From contig CAJNOJ010000110.1 of NCBI GenBank assembly GCA_905250025.1, positions 1 to 64,000 of the forward strand: a stretch of DNA of 64,000 nt. The letters are read 5' to 3'. The notes beneath the pieces are model-generated. The model was not told where the DNA came from, searched no databases, and was given only the letters and a program-made list of their open reading frames with translations. This stretch comes from Adineta ricciae (Eukaryota; Rotifera; Eurotatoria; Adinetida; Adinetidae). Position numbers and translations under genes: made by a program. Numbering within the stretch: the stretch's first letter is position 1; each line of letters opens with the position of its first letter. Below, piece by piece: positions 1 through 12,832 of this stretch.

Positions 1-189
1 AAGGGATTTGACGAATGGATATTCCTCAATGAAAATATTCGGCAGGGTATCATTTCGTTGACAGAAGAGAAAAGAATCGATTTATCGTTGGAAGACACAG
101 GCAAATGTTCAAACTTGTCAAATAGTCTACTGTATATCGTCCAAGGAGGAAACGGCGGATTTCGTACTTCCAGGATTTTAAAGTATTGA
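1..189 (+). CDS. 3' end of an unidentified reading frame cut by the window edge
   Basis: An open frame of 62 codons runs from the first base of the window to a TGA at 187-189. It contains the segments KGFDEWIFLNENIRQG and LLYIVQGGNGG. It has no start inside the window, so it could be the last exon of a gene lying to the left, or chance. I do not recognise a family. The next 230 bases show no coding signal. Confidence 0.3.
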   Translation, partial: KGFDEWIFLNENIRQGIISLTEEKRIDLSLEDTGKCSNLSNSLLYIVQGGNGGFRTSRILKY

Positions 190-418
190 TTCTTCAAAAT
201 ATTTATCATGTTTTGTGATGATCTTCCAAAGCTCAAAAACCACAAAATACTCGACACTGTTTTCAATGAAATATTGAAGAAAAAAGAATTCTTTATCGTC
301 AGATGTTTAGACAATCATAGTGAGATATGAGTGTAAAAAAACTGGAACAATAGAGCTGATTAGTTTAGTTAAATTTTTCAACAGAAAAAAGAGCAATACA
401 ATAATTCTAATCTGTTTG

Positions 419-763
419 TTAAATTAACACCCCTACATTCAAGCTTTCATTCACCCATTCACTGCTTTGCATAGCTTGTTTTGATCGATCACCTGACAAT
501 TGTGGTTTGTAATTCGTAAAAAACCAACCGGCTGTTTGCTTCTGAATATACTTTTCTTTCCCGTCACTTTCGACGCGAAAGCATGAATTTGATAACGATG
601 GAGGGACTATATCAAACACTCTCATTGCATTGAATTCGGATTTGCCGTTCGCTTCTACCATAGGTGTATCACCTTCATCTTCAGACGAATCAACGTCAGA
701 TTCATCGCAATCTGATTCATCTTCTTTATATTCGACTTTTCTGAACTTTTTCGATACTTTCAT
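419..763 (-). CDS. Small acidic protein of unknown function
   Basis: This is a 114-residue single-exon frame beginning at an ATG. Residues 1-12 are basic (MKVSKKFRKVEY), residues 13-32 are very acidic with many Asp, Glu and Ser, and the rest is mixed, with an aromatic segment TAGWFFTNYKP. There is no signal peptide or membrane segment. The acidic stretch and the position beside a transposon-rich block would suit either a small nuclear protein or a remnant of a repetitive-element gene. I recognise no family, so no function is proposed. Whether it is expressed is uncertain. Confidence 0.35.
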   Translation of the reverse strand: MKVSKKFRKVEYKEDESDCDESDVDSSEDEGDTPMVEANGKSEFNAMRVFDIVPPSLSNSCFRVESDGKEKYIQKQTAGWFFTNYKPQLSGDRSKQAMQSSEWVNESLNVGVLI

Positions 764-1099
764 GAGTACGATTACTACACAATGAATGAGAAATATTCTC
801 TTTCATAAACAGCACTCTTTCGTCGCCGCTTATGATGTTTTCGAAACTTTTGTCGTTGAATTTTATGAGACATTTATTCGCGTCGATATTTTCGAGATAT
901 CATTACTCAGTAATTTCTATTTCCACCGAATTATTTTTTGCTGATTCTCCTGTCGACAATGGCGAGTTGCAAATGTAGATCCCCAGGTCAAACAGTCCGG
1001 TCCGGAACAGACCAGCTCCAGGACCTTCCAGAGATTTCATGAAAGCAATATTTCGGTTACTAAATCCTGTCGTCGGATTTACTCGATTTTCTTGGGAAC
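764..1099. other. Non-coding stretch left of the hAT element
   Basis: No reading frame worth calling. At 982-994 is the sequence CCCAGGTCAAACA, which recurs inverted at the right end of the fold-back element near 1737-1749. The stretch ends in TTGGGAAC (1092-1099), the left copy of the hAT target duplication. Confidence 0.5.
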
Positions 1100-2730
1100 C
1101 AGAGATCGGCGGGACGGCGGTTTTGTCCCGTCCCGTCCTGTCCCGTCCCGCCGCGAGACGGGATGGGACCGAAAATTTGAGATCGTAGCGGGACGGGACG
1201 GGACAAAAACTTTTACTAGATTGTCCCGCGATGAATATTTAATTTTTTTTCTACCGTAGTAATGTTAACTGCAAGAAACACCTAAAACGGTATTAATAAC
1301 TGTATTTTTTCATGAAATGTTAATATGAATAATCTATTTCATTATGTGTGATCTCTAATATCGAATCATATATTTTACTACTTATGATTTTATTTTATTG
1401 ATGCAGTTTAGTAATTATTTGTCGGTGTTCTACTAAAAGAAAGAATACAATTTTCTAATGCCCAGGTGATTCAATCCGACTGGCGGATCGTGTCGGATTA
1501 TATAGAATTACATCGGAAAAATGACTGGATTTTATCGGATCCGATGGGAATCCGTCGGAGTTTGCCGGCGTCCTAACCACAGGATTCCGATAGGCGGTTC
1601 TGAATGTCGGAATGATCACGATACTGCGGAATTCTGGAGAATCCGACACTTTCCAACATCTGGAGCCGCCTGTCGGAATCCTGTGGTTAGGTTTCCTGGA
1701 ACTTCCGACGAATTCCCCATCGGATCCGATGGGCTGAGTTTGACCTGGGTGACTGTATTTTTACTATGCCACTAGTAGCCAGAAATCTTAATCTACTCTT
1801 GAATCTGAAGTCAGACACATGCACTACACAACAGAATTAAACTATTTTATCCATTTAGTGTCAAATATAAGATTCATATTTTGTAACTCGTTTTCATACT
1901 ATAGATGTTTTAGGTAAAATGAAATGCTTTGGAAAAATACTATGAAGTGTTATGGAACTCATGCGCCGTATCTATTCCATACACCTTATCTTCTTACACA
2001 CTGCTTTGTCTTTTGCTTTCTAGTTCTGAACGTTGTTAAAAAAGATTCTCTTCAGCGTCCCCAGTCAGATCTGCTTGAGTATTACCATATGTAATTGCTT
2101 TTTCGTCATCTAATACCATGGGAGGAGTTTTATCCATCTACTTATATTCGTATATATTGACCAAAGTAAGAGGAAAATTATTTAAAGGCCGAACACAATG
2201 AACGCGAGCATACTAGCATCGTGAGGGAAATATCATACAAAAAACTACAGATGAATGATTTTCCTTATATCCCAGTGTTTCAAACAATGACCTGGGTAAC
2301 TGTATGATTAAATGGAAGTTTCAGTGCTATTTCTTATGTATTTGAGTGGCCACTGAATTACACAACGTTATCTGCCTCCAAAAAACAAACTCTTTTGCTG
2401 TCACACTTACTAACAATTTACATTCTATATGTCTCTGTCTCTGTACAATAGGTGACTCAAGAGTTCTTCATATCAAAATCAGAAACTTTTAGATTATCTG
2501 GATAGATGTAGTTACATTTAAACCATTGCGGAACAAGCTTTATACAACAACAACAAGGTTTCCGTAAAAACAAAGAGTAAGGTACCATGTCAGAAAATCA
2601 ATGATATACAATGAAAAGTATTGACCTCATATTTACTTATTTGAAATTAGTTACGAAGAAATTTTAGTAGCACGCGGGACGCGGGACGGGGCGGGACGGG
2701 ACGGAAAAATCGTCGTCCCGCCGGTCTCTG
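1100..2730. mobile_element. Non-autonomous hAT-family DNA transposon with intact ends
   Basis: The left end reads CAGAGATCGGCGGGACGGCG from 1100. The reverse complement of the right end reads CAGAGACCGGCGGGACGACG from 2730. Only two of these 20 bases differ and the similarity continues through a T-rich spacer. Both sides are flanked by the same 8 bases, TTGGGAAC (1092-1099 and 2731-2738). An 8-bp duplication with CAGAG-type ends is the hallmark of the hAT superfamily. Inside each end are repeated GGGAC/GTCCC units (about 1110-1240 and 2672-2712), which resemble subterminal transposase-binding repeats. The 1631 bp interior has no long reading frame and no transposase, so it would depend on an enzyme made elsewhere. 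It carries a smaller fold-back element. The perfect duplication suggests a fairly recent insertion. Confidence 0.88.
1461..1749. mobile_element. Fold-back (palindromic) element nested in the hAT element
   Basis: A 289 bp unit begins CCCAGGT (1461-1467) and ends ACCTGGG (1743-1749). Its two arms, about 1534-1613 and 1652-1730, are imperfect inverted copies of about 80 bases: the left arm contains CTAACCACAGGATTCCGATA and the right arm contains its near-complement around 1675-1690, so a transcript or single strand would fold into a long hairpin. GC content is well above the surroundings. Frames on both strands here are products of the palindrome, not genes. I could not find a clear target duplication. 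Family unassigned; a MITE-like or fold-back DNA element is the best description. Confidence 0.6.
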
Positions 2731-2738
2731 TTGGGAAC

Positions 2739-3361
2739 CGACAAGAACCTGTCATAACTGATAGTCGGATATGATTCCTGGTTTCCTCGGCAGAATTCCA
2801 GGCACTTTCCCATAGTATCCAACACGAAAATCATAGATATCCACCGAAAATAAGCCGAATTCTGCTTCCAGGAACCATCTCCCTGGGATAAGGTGCAAAA
2901 AAATATCACAATTGAAAACATAAATATTTTCTTCGTCTGGATGAGTTTTAGAACAATAGTTTGATTCCAATTAAGTATGTTACACCAAGGGACCCTATAG
3001 AATAAGAGACTTCTTTCATATTCTTCTATCCTCGAAATGATCATACTGCACACGACAGATAGATATCATCAGCCTACTGAGCATCTTGCTGTGCTTTGGT
3101 CATAGAAACGTTTGTAACTGATGAATTAATTCCTCCTGTTGAACTTCATTGAAGCTCAATTCTGTATCGTCGAGCCTCGTCGTCAAAGCATTGACAAGTA
3201 GTTTGGCAGTGGTTTCAATTGAATAGAGACGAAACAACAAGTGTCATCTTTGCTTAATCATGATTGACCAATATTTATTTCGATAGAAAAAAACGGAGAA
3301 TAATGAAAGACATATACCGACTCGAACATCAGAATTACGGCGAGAGAGAAAAACAATTGTT
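2739..3361. other. Non-coding stretch right of the hAT element
   Basis: This holds the right flank of the hAT insertion and then the 3' end of the convertase gene. TTTATT at 3275-3280 is an AATAAA polyadenylation signal on the minus strand, about 80 bases past the convertase stop codon. No gene is seen. A motif CCCTGGG near 2881 resembles the CCCAGG ends found to the left. Confidence 0.45.
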
Positions 3362-6300
3362 TTATCGTTGTGTTAAATTCGTATCTTCATCATCACTGTT
3401 ACCGTTCATTATACTATCCAATGGTACATATTCGACATTATCATACGATCGTTGATTTCGCTTACGAAAATCCTTGAGATTACAAATACTAAGAACTACT
3501 AAACAGAGTCCAGAAGAGAATAGAGTAACAATTAAAACGATTAAAATAATCTTTTGGCGTGACGAATCTAAATCTTCGAACTTAGTTCGAATCTTCTCGA
3601 AGGGCGATATTAGCCACCAAGGTGATGAACGAGTTGGTTGAAGTGCCAGAGGATGAATGCAATAACCTAAAAGAAAACATTTGTATCGAATCGGTGAACT
3701 ACAAGTGGTTGTACCGTTCCAGATATCTGGACATTGACAACATCCTTCAGTTGTTTCGTTTGATGTACAACAAGGTAAGCATTCGTTACTTGTAGTAAGT
3801 GACATTGGATAGGCACATTGTCGACAATACGAACCAGGATCAAAGCACTCCAGACAGTTGTGAGTGCACATTTTGCATTGCTTTAGAAGAAGAAAACAGA
3901 GCAATGAGTCGATTGAATTCTCGAATATGAACTTACTTTTGTACCTTTATCGAAGAAGTTTCCATTCGGACATACGCTAATACATTTCTTTTTAACATTA
4001 TTGAAAACGAATCCTTCCGCGCATGTTTGACATTCATCTTCCAATGGTCCTGAAACCGAACAAATCAACTTTGACGTTTTCTTTGAGATTCTATATTTAC
4101 GATTCGTACCTTTGCATGTACCACACATCGGATGACATGACATACACTTTCTCTCGCTTAGATAGTAACCATTCGGGCAGCGATCAACACACTTATCCTC
4201 TAGCAAGTATAAATTGTCTCGGCACTCAAGGCAACTTGTTAAGCCCGTGCATGTTAAACACGGATGAACGCATGGTTCACATTTTGTACCTGATAGGAAA
4301 GTCCTTGAGAAAAAGAATATAGAAGCTGTCGTTCGATTCAGTGCTATTTACTTTGGTGCGCATGTTGGAATACATTCATTTCCATCCAGATGATATCCCT
4401 TCGTTTCATCACATTTAACACATTGCCTTTCTTTTGTGCACCCTTTGCATCCAATCGTGCATGGCATACAGATGTTTGTTTCAATCTCAACTGTCCGACT
4501 TTCATTTATATAGAAGCCATCGGGGCAGTCATGAACGCAGTGACCATCACTGAGAAGTACTTCGGTAACCAGATTACATGCAATACAATCAGTTGGATTT
4601 GGTCCTTTACATTGTGTACACGACGAATGACACTGATGTTGTTCACCAGTGTGCTTATCAATATAATACGGTTTACCACTATATTTTTCGCAGCGATGAC
4701 TGTCAGGAAGATAAACATAACCTAACTTGCACGATAAACAAGATGTTTCATTCGATGATGTACAATTTAGACAGGTATCGTAACATGGAAGACATTGTGA
4801 ACTTGATTGAGATAGATAGAAACCCGGTGAACAGGAAGACACGCATGTATGATATTGAAGATAAGGATATTTGCTTTTTAAATTGCAGGATGTACATTGA
4901 TAGCTGTTTGGACCACTGCAAGTGGAACACTGTGAATCACACCATCGACATCTAATGAATTAACACGTGACAAATGTTTTCAGTAGAATTTGACATACTC
5001 ATTTGCCGAGAAATCGAAATAATCCGAAGTATTACATGCTCGTGGTGCTTTAACACAGTCCGTACCTTTCAGTGCATAATCGTCTGAACATGACGTGCAA
5101 ACATAAGAATTCGTTTCGCACGATGCGCAATCTGCTTTACAATGGACACACTTTCGTAATTTCCTATCTATCAAAATGAAACATTGTGATATCTTCGTCT
5201 TTTAGCTTGTTGCATTCGATTACCTGTAAAATATTTTTTGGGACAGACTTCACTACATGTGGTCGTATCGGGTATAAGATAAAAGCCAAGCTTACAGCCA
5301 ATACAACTGAATTCACTCGCATTTCGACACGAGCCACATTTTGAATGACAAGGTAAGCACACGCCGTCCGTCGCCGATGCGTAGCTGCCTTCCGGACAGA
5401 TACCCACGCATTTACTAAGATAAAGTAGTAGGAAAATTCTTCTCATGGAAATTTACTTACAATTTTCCGTCATCTACCATTTGTTTGTAATGCCGGCATG
5501 CTGTGCAACTGGTGTCCGTTTGGCCACATTGTTCATCTGGTTTACATTCACTGTGACACTGAGAAAAAAGAAAGATTAGTGAATTGAGACTAGAGGATAC
5601 TTCGAAAGCCACCCTGACTAGAGAGCGAGAGAGGAATGAAAGTAGCTGAGCAACTAGCTAATACTTCTCTGAACTGATTAACCATGCGAATTTATCATAA
5701 CCAACAGACATGAATTCGTCAAACTATACTATTCTCTGTTTATTAGAAGTATGAATAAAAAATTTGATAGACGATAGATGATCACCAGTGATGTGTTAAA
5801 CACATAAAAATCGGGCTTATTAAAAAGTCAGTTACTATTGTAGAACTAAGAGTGAAATTTCAATAAATATTAAGACACAACAGAACGAAATTGAAGACAT
5901 CGACGAAGAAATCGAAGACACATGGCCAGTACTCACATTTGAAGCCTGACCGTTTGGTGATGAACGAAGTGATACAGGATAGTCTTTTGTACCATGAACG
6001 ACAAGTCTCCAAGACTTGAGAACAGCTAGATGACGTAGAGATGAGCGCAACCGTATGTCTATCATATTGATAAATTACCTGATCGTACACCATTATTATG
6101 TATTTCTAGTGCCCATTGACCATGCGGCGGCTCGCCCCATAATTGTACAGTTAAGAATGGCCAATTAACAAAACCTTGATCACTATGATCATTAGCTCGT
6201 TTCTAAAATCAACACCATACCTTTAATCTACTAGGAAAAAAAATATGCAATTCTTCGTACTGGTAAGAGTTGTGTTTTGGTTTTTGACGGTGAGTAAAGA

Positions 6301-8499
6301 TAGATTTCTGTTGATCCTCGATCTCCTGTAGTTAAAGTAATGAATATTTGCACTTGTTCAATATAGTTCACTGTTCGTTTAATATCAACTGTCTCCTGAC
6401 ATTCGGTTAAATTCACACGAAAGACTTCACTTGATCCACTTGGTATGTTTCTTTCAGGTTGATTTATAACCGTTTCACACGTTGACATAGGAGGGACATT
6501 TTTCCAAATACTTGCATACCATGTCATCAAACCAGCATCCATCAAACCAAAACCGTACTTACTACTAACTAGAAAAGATGGGGTTAACTATTTTGACGGT
6601 ATGAATCATCAGATGTTTACCATTGAATCCAGCAGCATTCTGAACAAGAGGAGTATTTGATGGTATAGCATATGGACGAGAACCTAGTACAGTTATATGC
6701 ATGATATCACGCCAAGTTAAATCAGGACTGAAAACGATAAGATAATTGGAGAATATGGAATGAGACAAAATTTGTCAATCATTACTTGGCCTCAAGACTG
6801 AGTGCATAGATAGCTGCAGCTAGAGGTGCTGCTGCAGACGTTCCAGTATGATGACTCGTGCAACCATGATGTAAATCAGTTGAAATCTTTTTTGTGACGA
6901 AGACACACGGCATGATATGATGTAGAATACAAATCTTGCAACTTACAATTTCATGTTCACCAAATTCGCCACTACTATATGCAGTAGTAAGAGTTGCAGA
7001 GCATTCTTCGAGAAACCATGGTTTCCTTCCTGCTTCTGTAACAGAACTAACGGCAACCTATAAAAATAAATTCAACTATGTGTTTATCATTCATGCGAAT
7101 ATTGACAGCAAAAGCGAAAATGTCGGCCTTGCCAGAGTAGATGTTTGGCTATATCATCAATATATTATCATACATCAAGACATACCGTATAGATAGAATT
7201 TATATAGCCATCACATGCACATGAATCTCCTGATCGACCACCGTTCCCACTAGCCCAAACAAAGATTGATCCTTTTCCACCTCGCCCCTACATGATTTCG
7301 ATCATCATAAAAATCCAAAATTTCCATTTACTCACATTCAAAGCACCATTTTCGAATGCTTTCGTTGCTAAGACACCTGGACCATCGACAACCACACCAT
7401 TGTCATCGGGTCCCCTAAAACAGGTTCGTCATGTATATCCTCGTTCCAAAGCAATGATTATTTATTTTAGTTTTTACCAACTAGCCGAATAGATCTCCAC
7501 ATGGTCAGGTCGATGACTAATCGAACGTGCTTCAACACTATCAGTTACTTCTCCATCCAGCATTCGAACACCTCCAACTCGAGCGTGATAAGCGATTCCT
7601 ACTCCGCATATACCATTATCAGCTTTTGCAGAAACTTCACCAGCACATCGAGTTCCATGCCTAGGGAAAGTAGACGTTTATGTATGACCTGTAATGATGG
7701 AACGAAATCATATCTATTTACTTATTTTCATCAGTGGGATCATAACGTGGTGACGGATCAGTATCATTACCATTAATATCGGTACTAGCTTCGTGATCCT
7801 ATCAATGAAAGAGGGACTTTTTTCATAGGAAAACGTTGGACAAACGAACATAATTTTCTTGTAGATCAGGATGATCGAATTCCAGGCCGTCATCAAGAAA
7901 AGTGACCACTCGACCGCGACCTGTGTAACCCATCTGCCAAGCTCCAGTGACATTTAAATCTGGCAAGTTTCCATTTTGTGAATGTCTCATCTATTTGAAA
8001 ACAAACGACTGTCACCACAGAACCGAAACATCCGATTGTTCCTTACCAAATACCACATGTTGTTCCACTCAGGATCGTGAAATTTATATTCACGCTTATT
8101 TCTAACTTTTCCTACTTGAGTCTCTGCCCATTGAACCTAAACTGGATGAATACGAAACGATCAATGATATTCAATCGAAGTTCTACGTGTGGATGATTGC
8201 GAAGCAAATCAGCCGGATCGATATTTTGTTCTACAGCACGTCGATGCCGTATATGATTAACTGACGATGGATCTTCTTCAATTTCACAATACCCATCGAA
8301 AATCTGGACAAAATATTAAACTTTTAAAGGAGAAAAAAAATTCTACCTGTCGAACATAACGATATCCATGCTCTTGAGCAATATCACTAGCCAGTTGTTT
8401 ACAGTCACCTTTGACTTTAACCACAATTGACTGTAGTGAAAGTGTGCGCGTGATCAATAAGGAATACAGTACAGTACAAAAAATAATGGATTGAAACAT
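3362..8499 (-). CDS. PCSK5-like: Furin/PC5-like proprotein convertase, membrane-anchored, with long Cys-rich region
   Basis: A subtilisin-family endoprotease that cleaves precursors after basic pairs in the secretory pathway. The spliced product (roughly 1,100 residues) starts with a signal peptide ([15 protein letters not shown]), then a prodomain with an RNKR autocleavage site. The catalytic domain has Asp in LDDGLE, His in HGTRCAG, the oxyanion Asn in ASGNGG and Ser in [10 protein letters not shown]. The P domain (about 6550-5930) holds [11 protein letters not shown] and VVHGTKDYP. Many CxxC-type furin-like repeats follow (about 5560-3700), then one membrane span ([20 protein letters not shown]) and a short cytoplasmic tail. 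The tail carries YVPL, a YxxL-type signal, and an acidic SDDED cluster, as used by furin and PC5B for Golgi recycling. Many small introns plus one of about 370 bp near 5560-5930. Length and repeats fit PC5B or insect Furin2 better than furin. Confidence 0.95.
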
Positions 8500-9891
8500 T
8501 TTTTACAAGAAAATAAAAAAACAAAAACAACGAGATTCACTTCACAAGTTTATCTCATTTGTCAGAGATAAATTTAATACAAATCTAGAAACAAAAACAG
8601 ATATTTGATAAAAAAGAACTGAATGAACTTTAATAATCAATTTGATCCTTAAATAATTCAGAAGAAAAATACGTATTACTACAAAGTCGAGATGCAATCA
8701 AGCGAGTATATGATTGATTTTCAATGTACGAATGAAACGAAGCCTCTATTTGTGCATACAATACACTTCAACACGGATTACAAACTTAAGCTCTTTCTCC
8801 TTTCTCACATGGATAAATGAAGATCGGAATAATACACGAGAAACAATGAATTCAAACAGTGCTGACGTATAAACGTGCGTCTTCTACAAAATAAAGTTGA
8901 GTCAAGTATATGCGTTCTGCATGGGAAGTTTCATTACTCATATTTCTCAATCAAATATGCCAAGTTTATTACTCAAATATTGTTCATTGACATGGAGATA
9001 TTTTCGAAGAAAATTTTTTCATCATGAGATCAAAATAAATTGAAATAAGAAAAATATTATTTTAAAAGTAAATATTTTCAATTCAAAAATAGTGCGACAT
9101 CTGCCAGTCAATTTTTTTTTCATATACATATACAATCAATGGGAATGAATATATTATTTGGTATCGACTGTGCTGCGAGGTGACTTATGACGATCAATAG
9201 TAACCGATGAGAATCAAACTTATTTAGTGAGGTTTTGCGGATAGTTGCATGTGAAGAGTAAAAACTAATCCGTTAACAAATCCATGTAGATGATCGATTG
9301 CGAAAGTCGAAGTGAATAAATGTTTGATTTCGAACTGGTATTACTGATTGAGTTCATCAACACGAAAACAAACGATTGGATGTGCAGATACCGGGAAAAA
9401 CTTTTCCAGCTTTTCGAGGTCAAAGTCGAAGAGAAAATATTCGGTTTATATCCTTTCAGGAATATACATAGTTTCGGTAAATATTTAATTGAAAGTTTTC
9501 TCAGTTTCGTTGAATAAATCTATAGTCAAACGAATGAATTATGTTGGAAAGAATCTTGACTCATAGTTGATTTTTATAATACGAATTCTGTATTCATCGT
9601 CAAATCATAAATGAAGTTAATTTATTAAGTTAAGATTTACTTACTGTACCGAAAAGAATCCGAATGCATGTTGCAGGGCAGTTACAACCCTGGCGCAATG
9701 TTTTTAAGTACAAGACCTAACCGACGAACAGTTAACGATTCATCTGTAGATTTTCGATATTACTTATAATATTCGATAGGAATTTTTAAGAAAAAAATAA
9801 TGAAGATCAGTTAAGTATATATTTATACAGCAAAGAAAGATCACAAATCAAAGGAAAAAATTCACACCGGACCGATATGAGTCGTTTCGAG
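8500..9891. other. Intergenic stretch between convertase and calpain-7
   Basis: About 1.4 kb holding the promoter side of the convertase gene and the 3' side of the calpain gene. A 65-codon frame at 9320-9517 (+) has no recognisable features and is probably chance. No RNA gene or repeat was recognised. Confidence 0.4.
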
Positions 9892-12832
9892 TTATTCCAC
9901 CTGTTTCAATGTGCACTGATGTGACGATGCAACATGCAGGAAAAATGGTGATTCACGATTTGGTTCAAATGTCGCGGGTCGAATTGTATATGTACCGCCA
10001 GGTATATTGCCAAGTGTTAGAACACAAAATCCTGATCGATATGAACCTGATTCTGTCTTGTGAAATTCTCCAACAGCATTGGAAACCTTGGTTTCTGTGC
10101 AGATAACTTCGAACCCTACTTGAAATTGTTTCGGTGCACGCAATTCAATTTTAACTACGTAAATAAAGAAACGTAATTCAGTCTTATTCTGAAATTACAA
10201 CTTTCATCGTACATACCATGGTTATTCACATCACGATTGTTTAATTCAAGTCGATAAAGTGGATTATTTTTAAATGTCGATGGATTGTTTTGACAACCAC
10301 CAGCAGTTTTTCCTTTCCATTCACCGGTTATTTCTTGTTGATAACGTGGATTATAATAATCCGGCATCGCAGTTAAACTAAATTCACACGTAGAATAAAC
10401 ACGTAACGAATAATAAATGTCCACATTCTTTTCATATTGTGATACCTAAAGCAAACATTCGAACAGTCTATCAAATGAAAAACTAATCAAGATATTAGCT
10501 TTACCACAAGTGTATACAATGATTGTCCTTGTAAGTCTGCATCATCTGTAACAAGTTTGACTAAATAATGTGCTGAATTTGTTTTCACACCATCTTGGAT
10601 GGGTTTGATTTCATTTGGATAATAGACTCTGTTGCCGCCATTTTTATATACAAATAGGGTTATGAAAATACGATTCACAGCGAAGTCTTGTCGTTCAGTG
10701 ATATGTCGCGTTAAGAGAATCTATTTAATCAGAGAAGAATTAGAATCAAAGATGGAAAGTATCTCAATAGAACAAACCCAAATTGATGCTCGTGTTTTCG
10801 GATTAACTCGCAGAACATATTGCGGATTATCACCGAGGTTGTAAAGATCTTTGACTGGTCCCTGTCTAGCCGGCCATGAGTTATGTATACAGGACGTGTA
10901 GGAAAATAACGACGGTGACCAATTCAGATAAAAATTTTCAAAGTGATGACACAAACTATTGTAATCAATCCAAAAGACTCCATTATCAACATCAACTTGC
11001 AATTTAGGATCATAGTTCAGTGCTTTGATCAATTCGGGTGTCCAATTACGTGTATCGAAATCACTAAAGTTACCCTTCCATTCCAAATGTGACCAGGGAT
11101 TTTTTAACATCACTAATTTATGTTCATTTATTTTACGCATATCGAGTAGAGCATAAGCATGGCTGGAAACAAGACCGCTACGTTCCTCTTCTTCTTTAGA
11201 AATATTCGGTGTTGCTAGATAATCGAAGAAATAACGAATGAAATCTTAAAAAATAAGCAATCGAACTTACCAACAGTAATCAGAACTTGTCCGGCATGAA
11301 AACGTTCGAACATGCGATCGAATTCTTTATCTTTATCGAACGCCGCTTCAGCATGATGAATAGAAACAAGCTCAGGTATCCAACCTAAGCGAGATAAATA
11401 TGAGTAATGCCGATAAGAGAAAACAGATGATTTATACGAAGAGACGTACCAGTCAATGCGTGTAGGTCAACAGTTGAATTTGAACCGGGAAAATCATATC
11501 CACCCATGACTTTCATATACGCTTTTTCTAGTAAACTGACCCAAATTTCGTTTTTATTAGTAGTTGACGAACAGAGTAGACCTAGAAGATTTCTTTTGTA
11601 TTCCTTTTCGTCGATGCATCTCATGCAACCTACGGTCCGAACGATCAACTGGTAGTGTGTCGTCGATAATCACTTTTCGCCAAACACCATTCAAATGAAA
11701 TCGCACCATGTACTTTCCACATGGATTATAAATCGGTTCACCTAAGTAATAAACGAAACGAGTTTATCGACAGATTCAAATGATATTTTTCTCTACAAAC
11801 CTTGCTTGTTTTGCGGGTAGATAATTGAAGTTATCAGACGCTTGTTGAACTTTTTTTCATATTGTACACTAACAGCAAGACTAGCAACGAATGAGCAATC
11901 AGAGATAAGATCTTGCTTGATGGAAAAATATGACAATGCCATGATCATTTTCGGTTCTGACATGATTTCATCAGGTCGTGCCCATCGTGAAAAATGTGTT
12001 TGTTGCTTTGGTGCTAGTTTCAATGGTCCATGAGGATCATTAAACGGTGTTTGGTATGCAAAACGTTCACGTAAATCAATATTAAAGAAAGGAACATAAT
12101 CACGTCCGTTTATTTTCGATCCACGCCGTAGAACATCGAGTTCATGCGAAGATAATTTGGCTCTGTTATCAATAATATTTATATTTTGTTGATCGATATC
12201 AAGCGGTTGTTGTTGCTCGTTTAGAATAACCTCTTCGCGTGGTGGTGATGGCAAACGCACATGCGATGAAGTATTTAGCTCCGTACGTTTCAATTCTTCA
12301 GCACGTTCCAAAGCTAAATTATAAACTTGTCGATTGTGTGCACGGAATCGATTGTTAACCTACCTTGATAAGCGATTTTTTCTAATTGGTCTTTGATTTT
12401 TGCATTGTCATTGGTTTTCTTCTCACTCAGACAAAGTTTGATGGCTTCTTCATATAATTTGAAAGCAGCTTCATAATGCTTTCGTTCATCCTCGTCTAGT
12501 GCTTGTGTCAGTAAGTATCGAGCACGTTCGACACCTTTCTCCGACGTATTTTTCAAATGAACACTCGGTGTTGGTTTTGATTTCAAACTAGCTTTGATTT
12601 CTTCAGCACGCTTGATGTATCCATGTATTAGACGGACAATTTCATTTAAATCAATTGACGATGATTTTGATTGTTGCCGGTTGGACATTAATTGTTCACG
12701 AACACTAATTAATGCTTGTGCAGCTTCGACATAGAAGAAAACTGCGTCTTCACTTTTGCCTTTCGAATCGAGATCAACAGCTTTCGATGCATGTTGACGA
12801 GCATCACTTTCCAACTTCGCTATGTCAACCAT
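9892..12832 (-). CDS. CAPN7: Calpain-7
   Basis: A cytosolic cysteine protease of the PalB/calpain-7 type, which works with ESCRT-III at endosomes and midbodies rather than being switched by EF-hand calcium binding. The N-terminus has two MIT-like helical repeats, one at the start ([20 protein letters not shown]) and one around [23 protein letters not shown] domains bind ESCRT-III tails. The protease core has the Cys motif SDCSFVASL, the His motif SHAYALLD (near 11150) and the Asn motif KNPWSHLEW. It also carries the calpain-7 signatures [10 protein letters not shown] and [10 protein letters not shown]. The C-terminus has two C2-like domains ending near LKQVE, and there is no penta-EF-hand domain. 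About ten exons with short introns. It aligns from memory with human calpain-7 over the whole length. The start is the ATG directly before VDIAKLES. Confidence 0.97.

Noticed and set aside
1455-1775. Overlapping frames on both strands inside the fold-back element
   Set aside because: They mirror each other because of the palindrome and have no protein-like composition.
2664-3053. A 129-codon minus-strand frame with an Arg/Pro-rich end
   Set aside because: Its end is the hAT terminal repeat read as codons; no family and it crosses the element border.
4023-4955. Plus-strand frames across the Cys-rich region
   Set aside because: Antisense shadows of the convertase exons, which have clear furin-like repeats on the minus strand.
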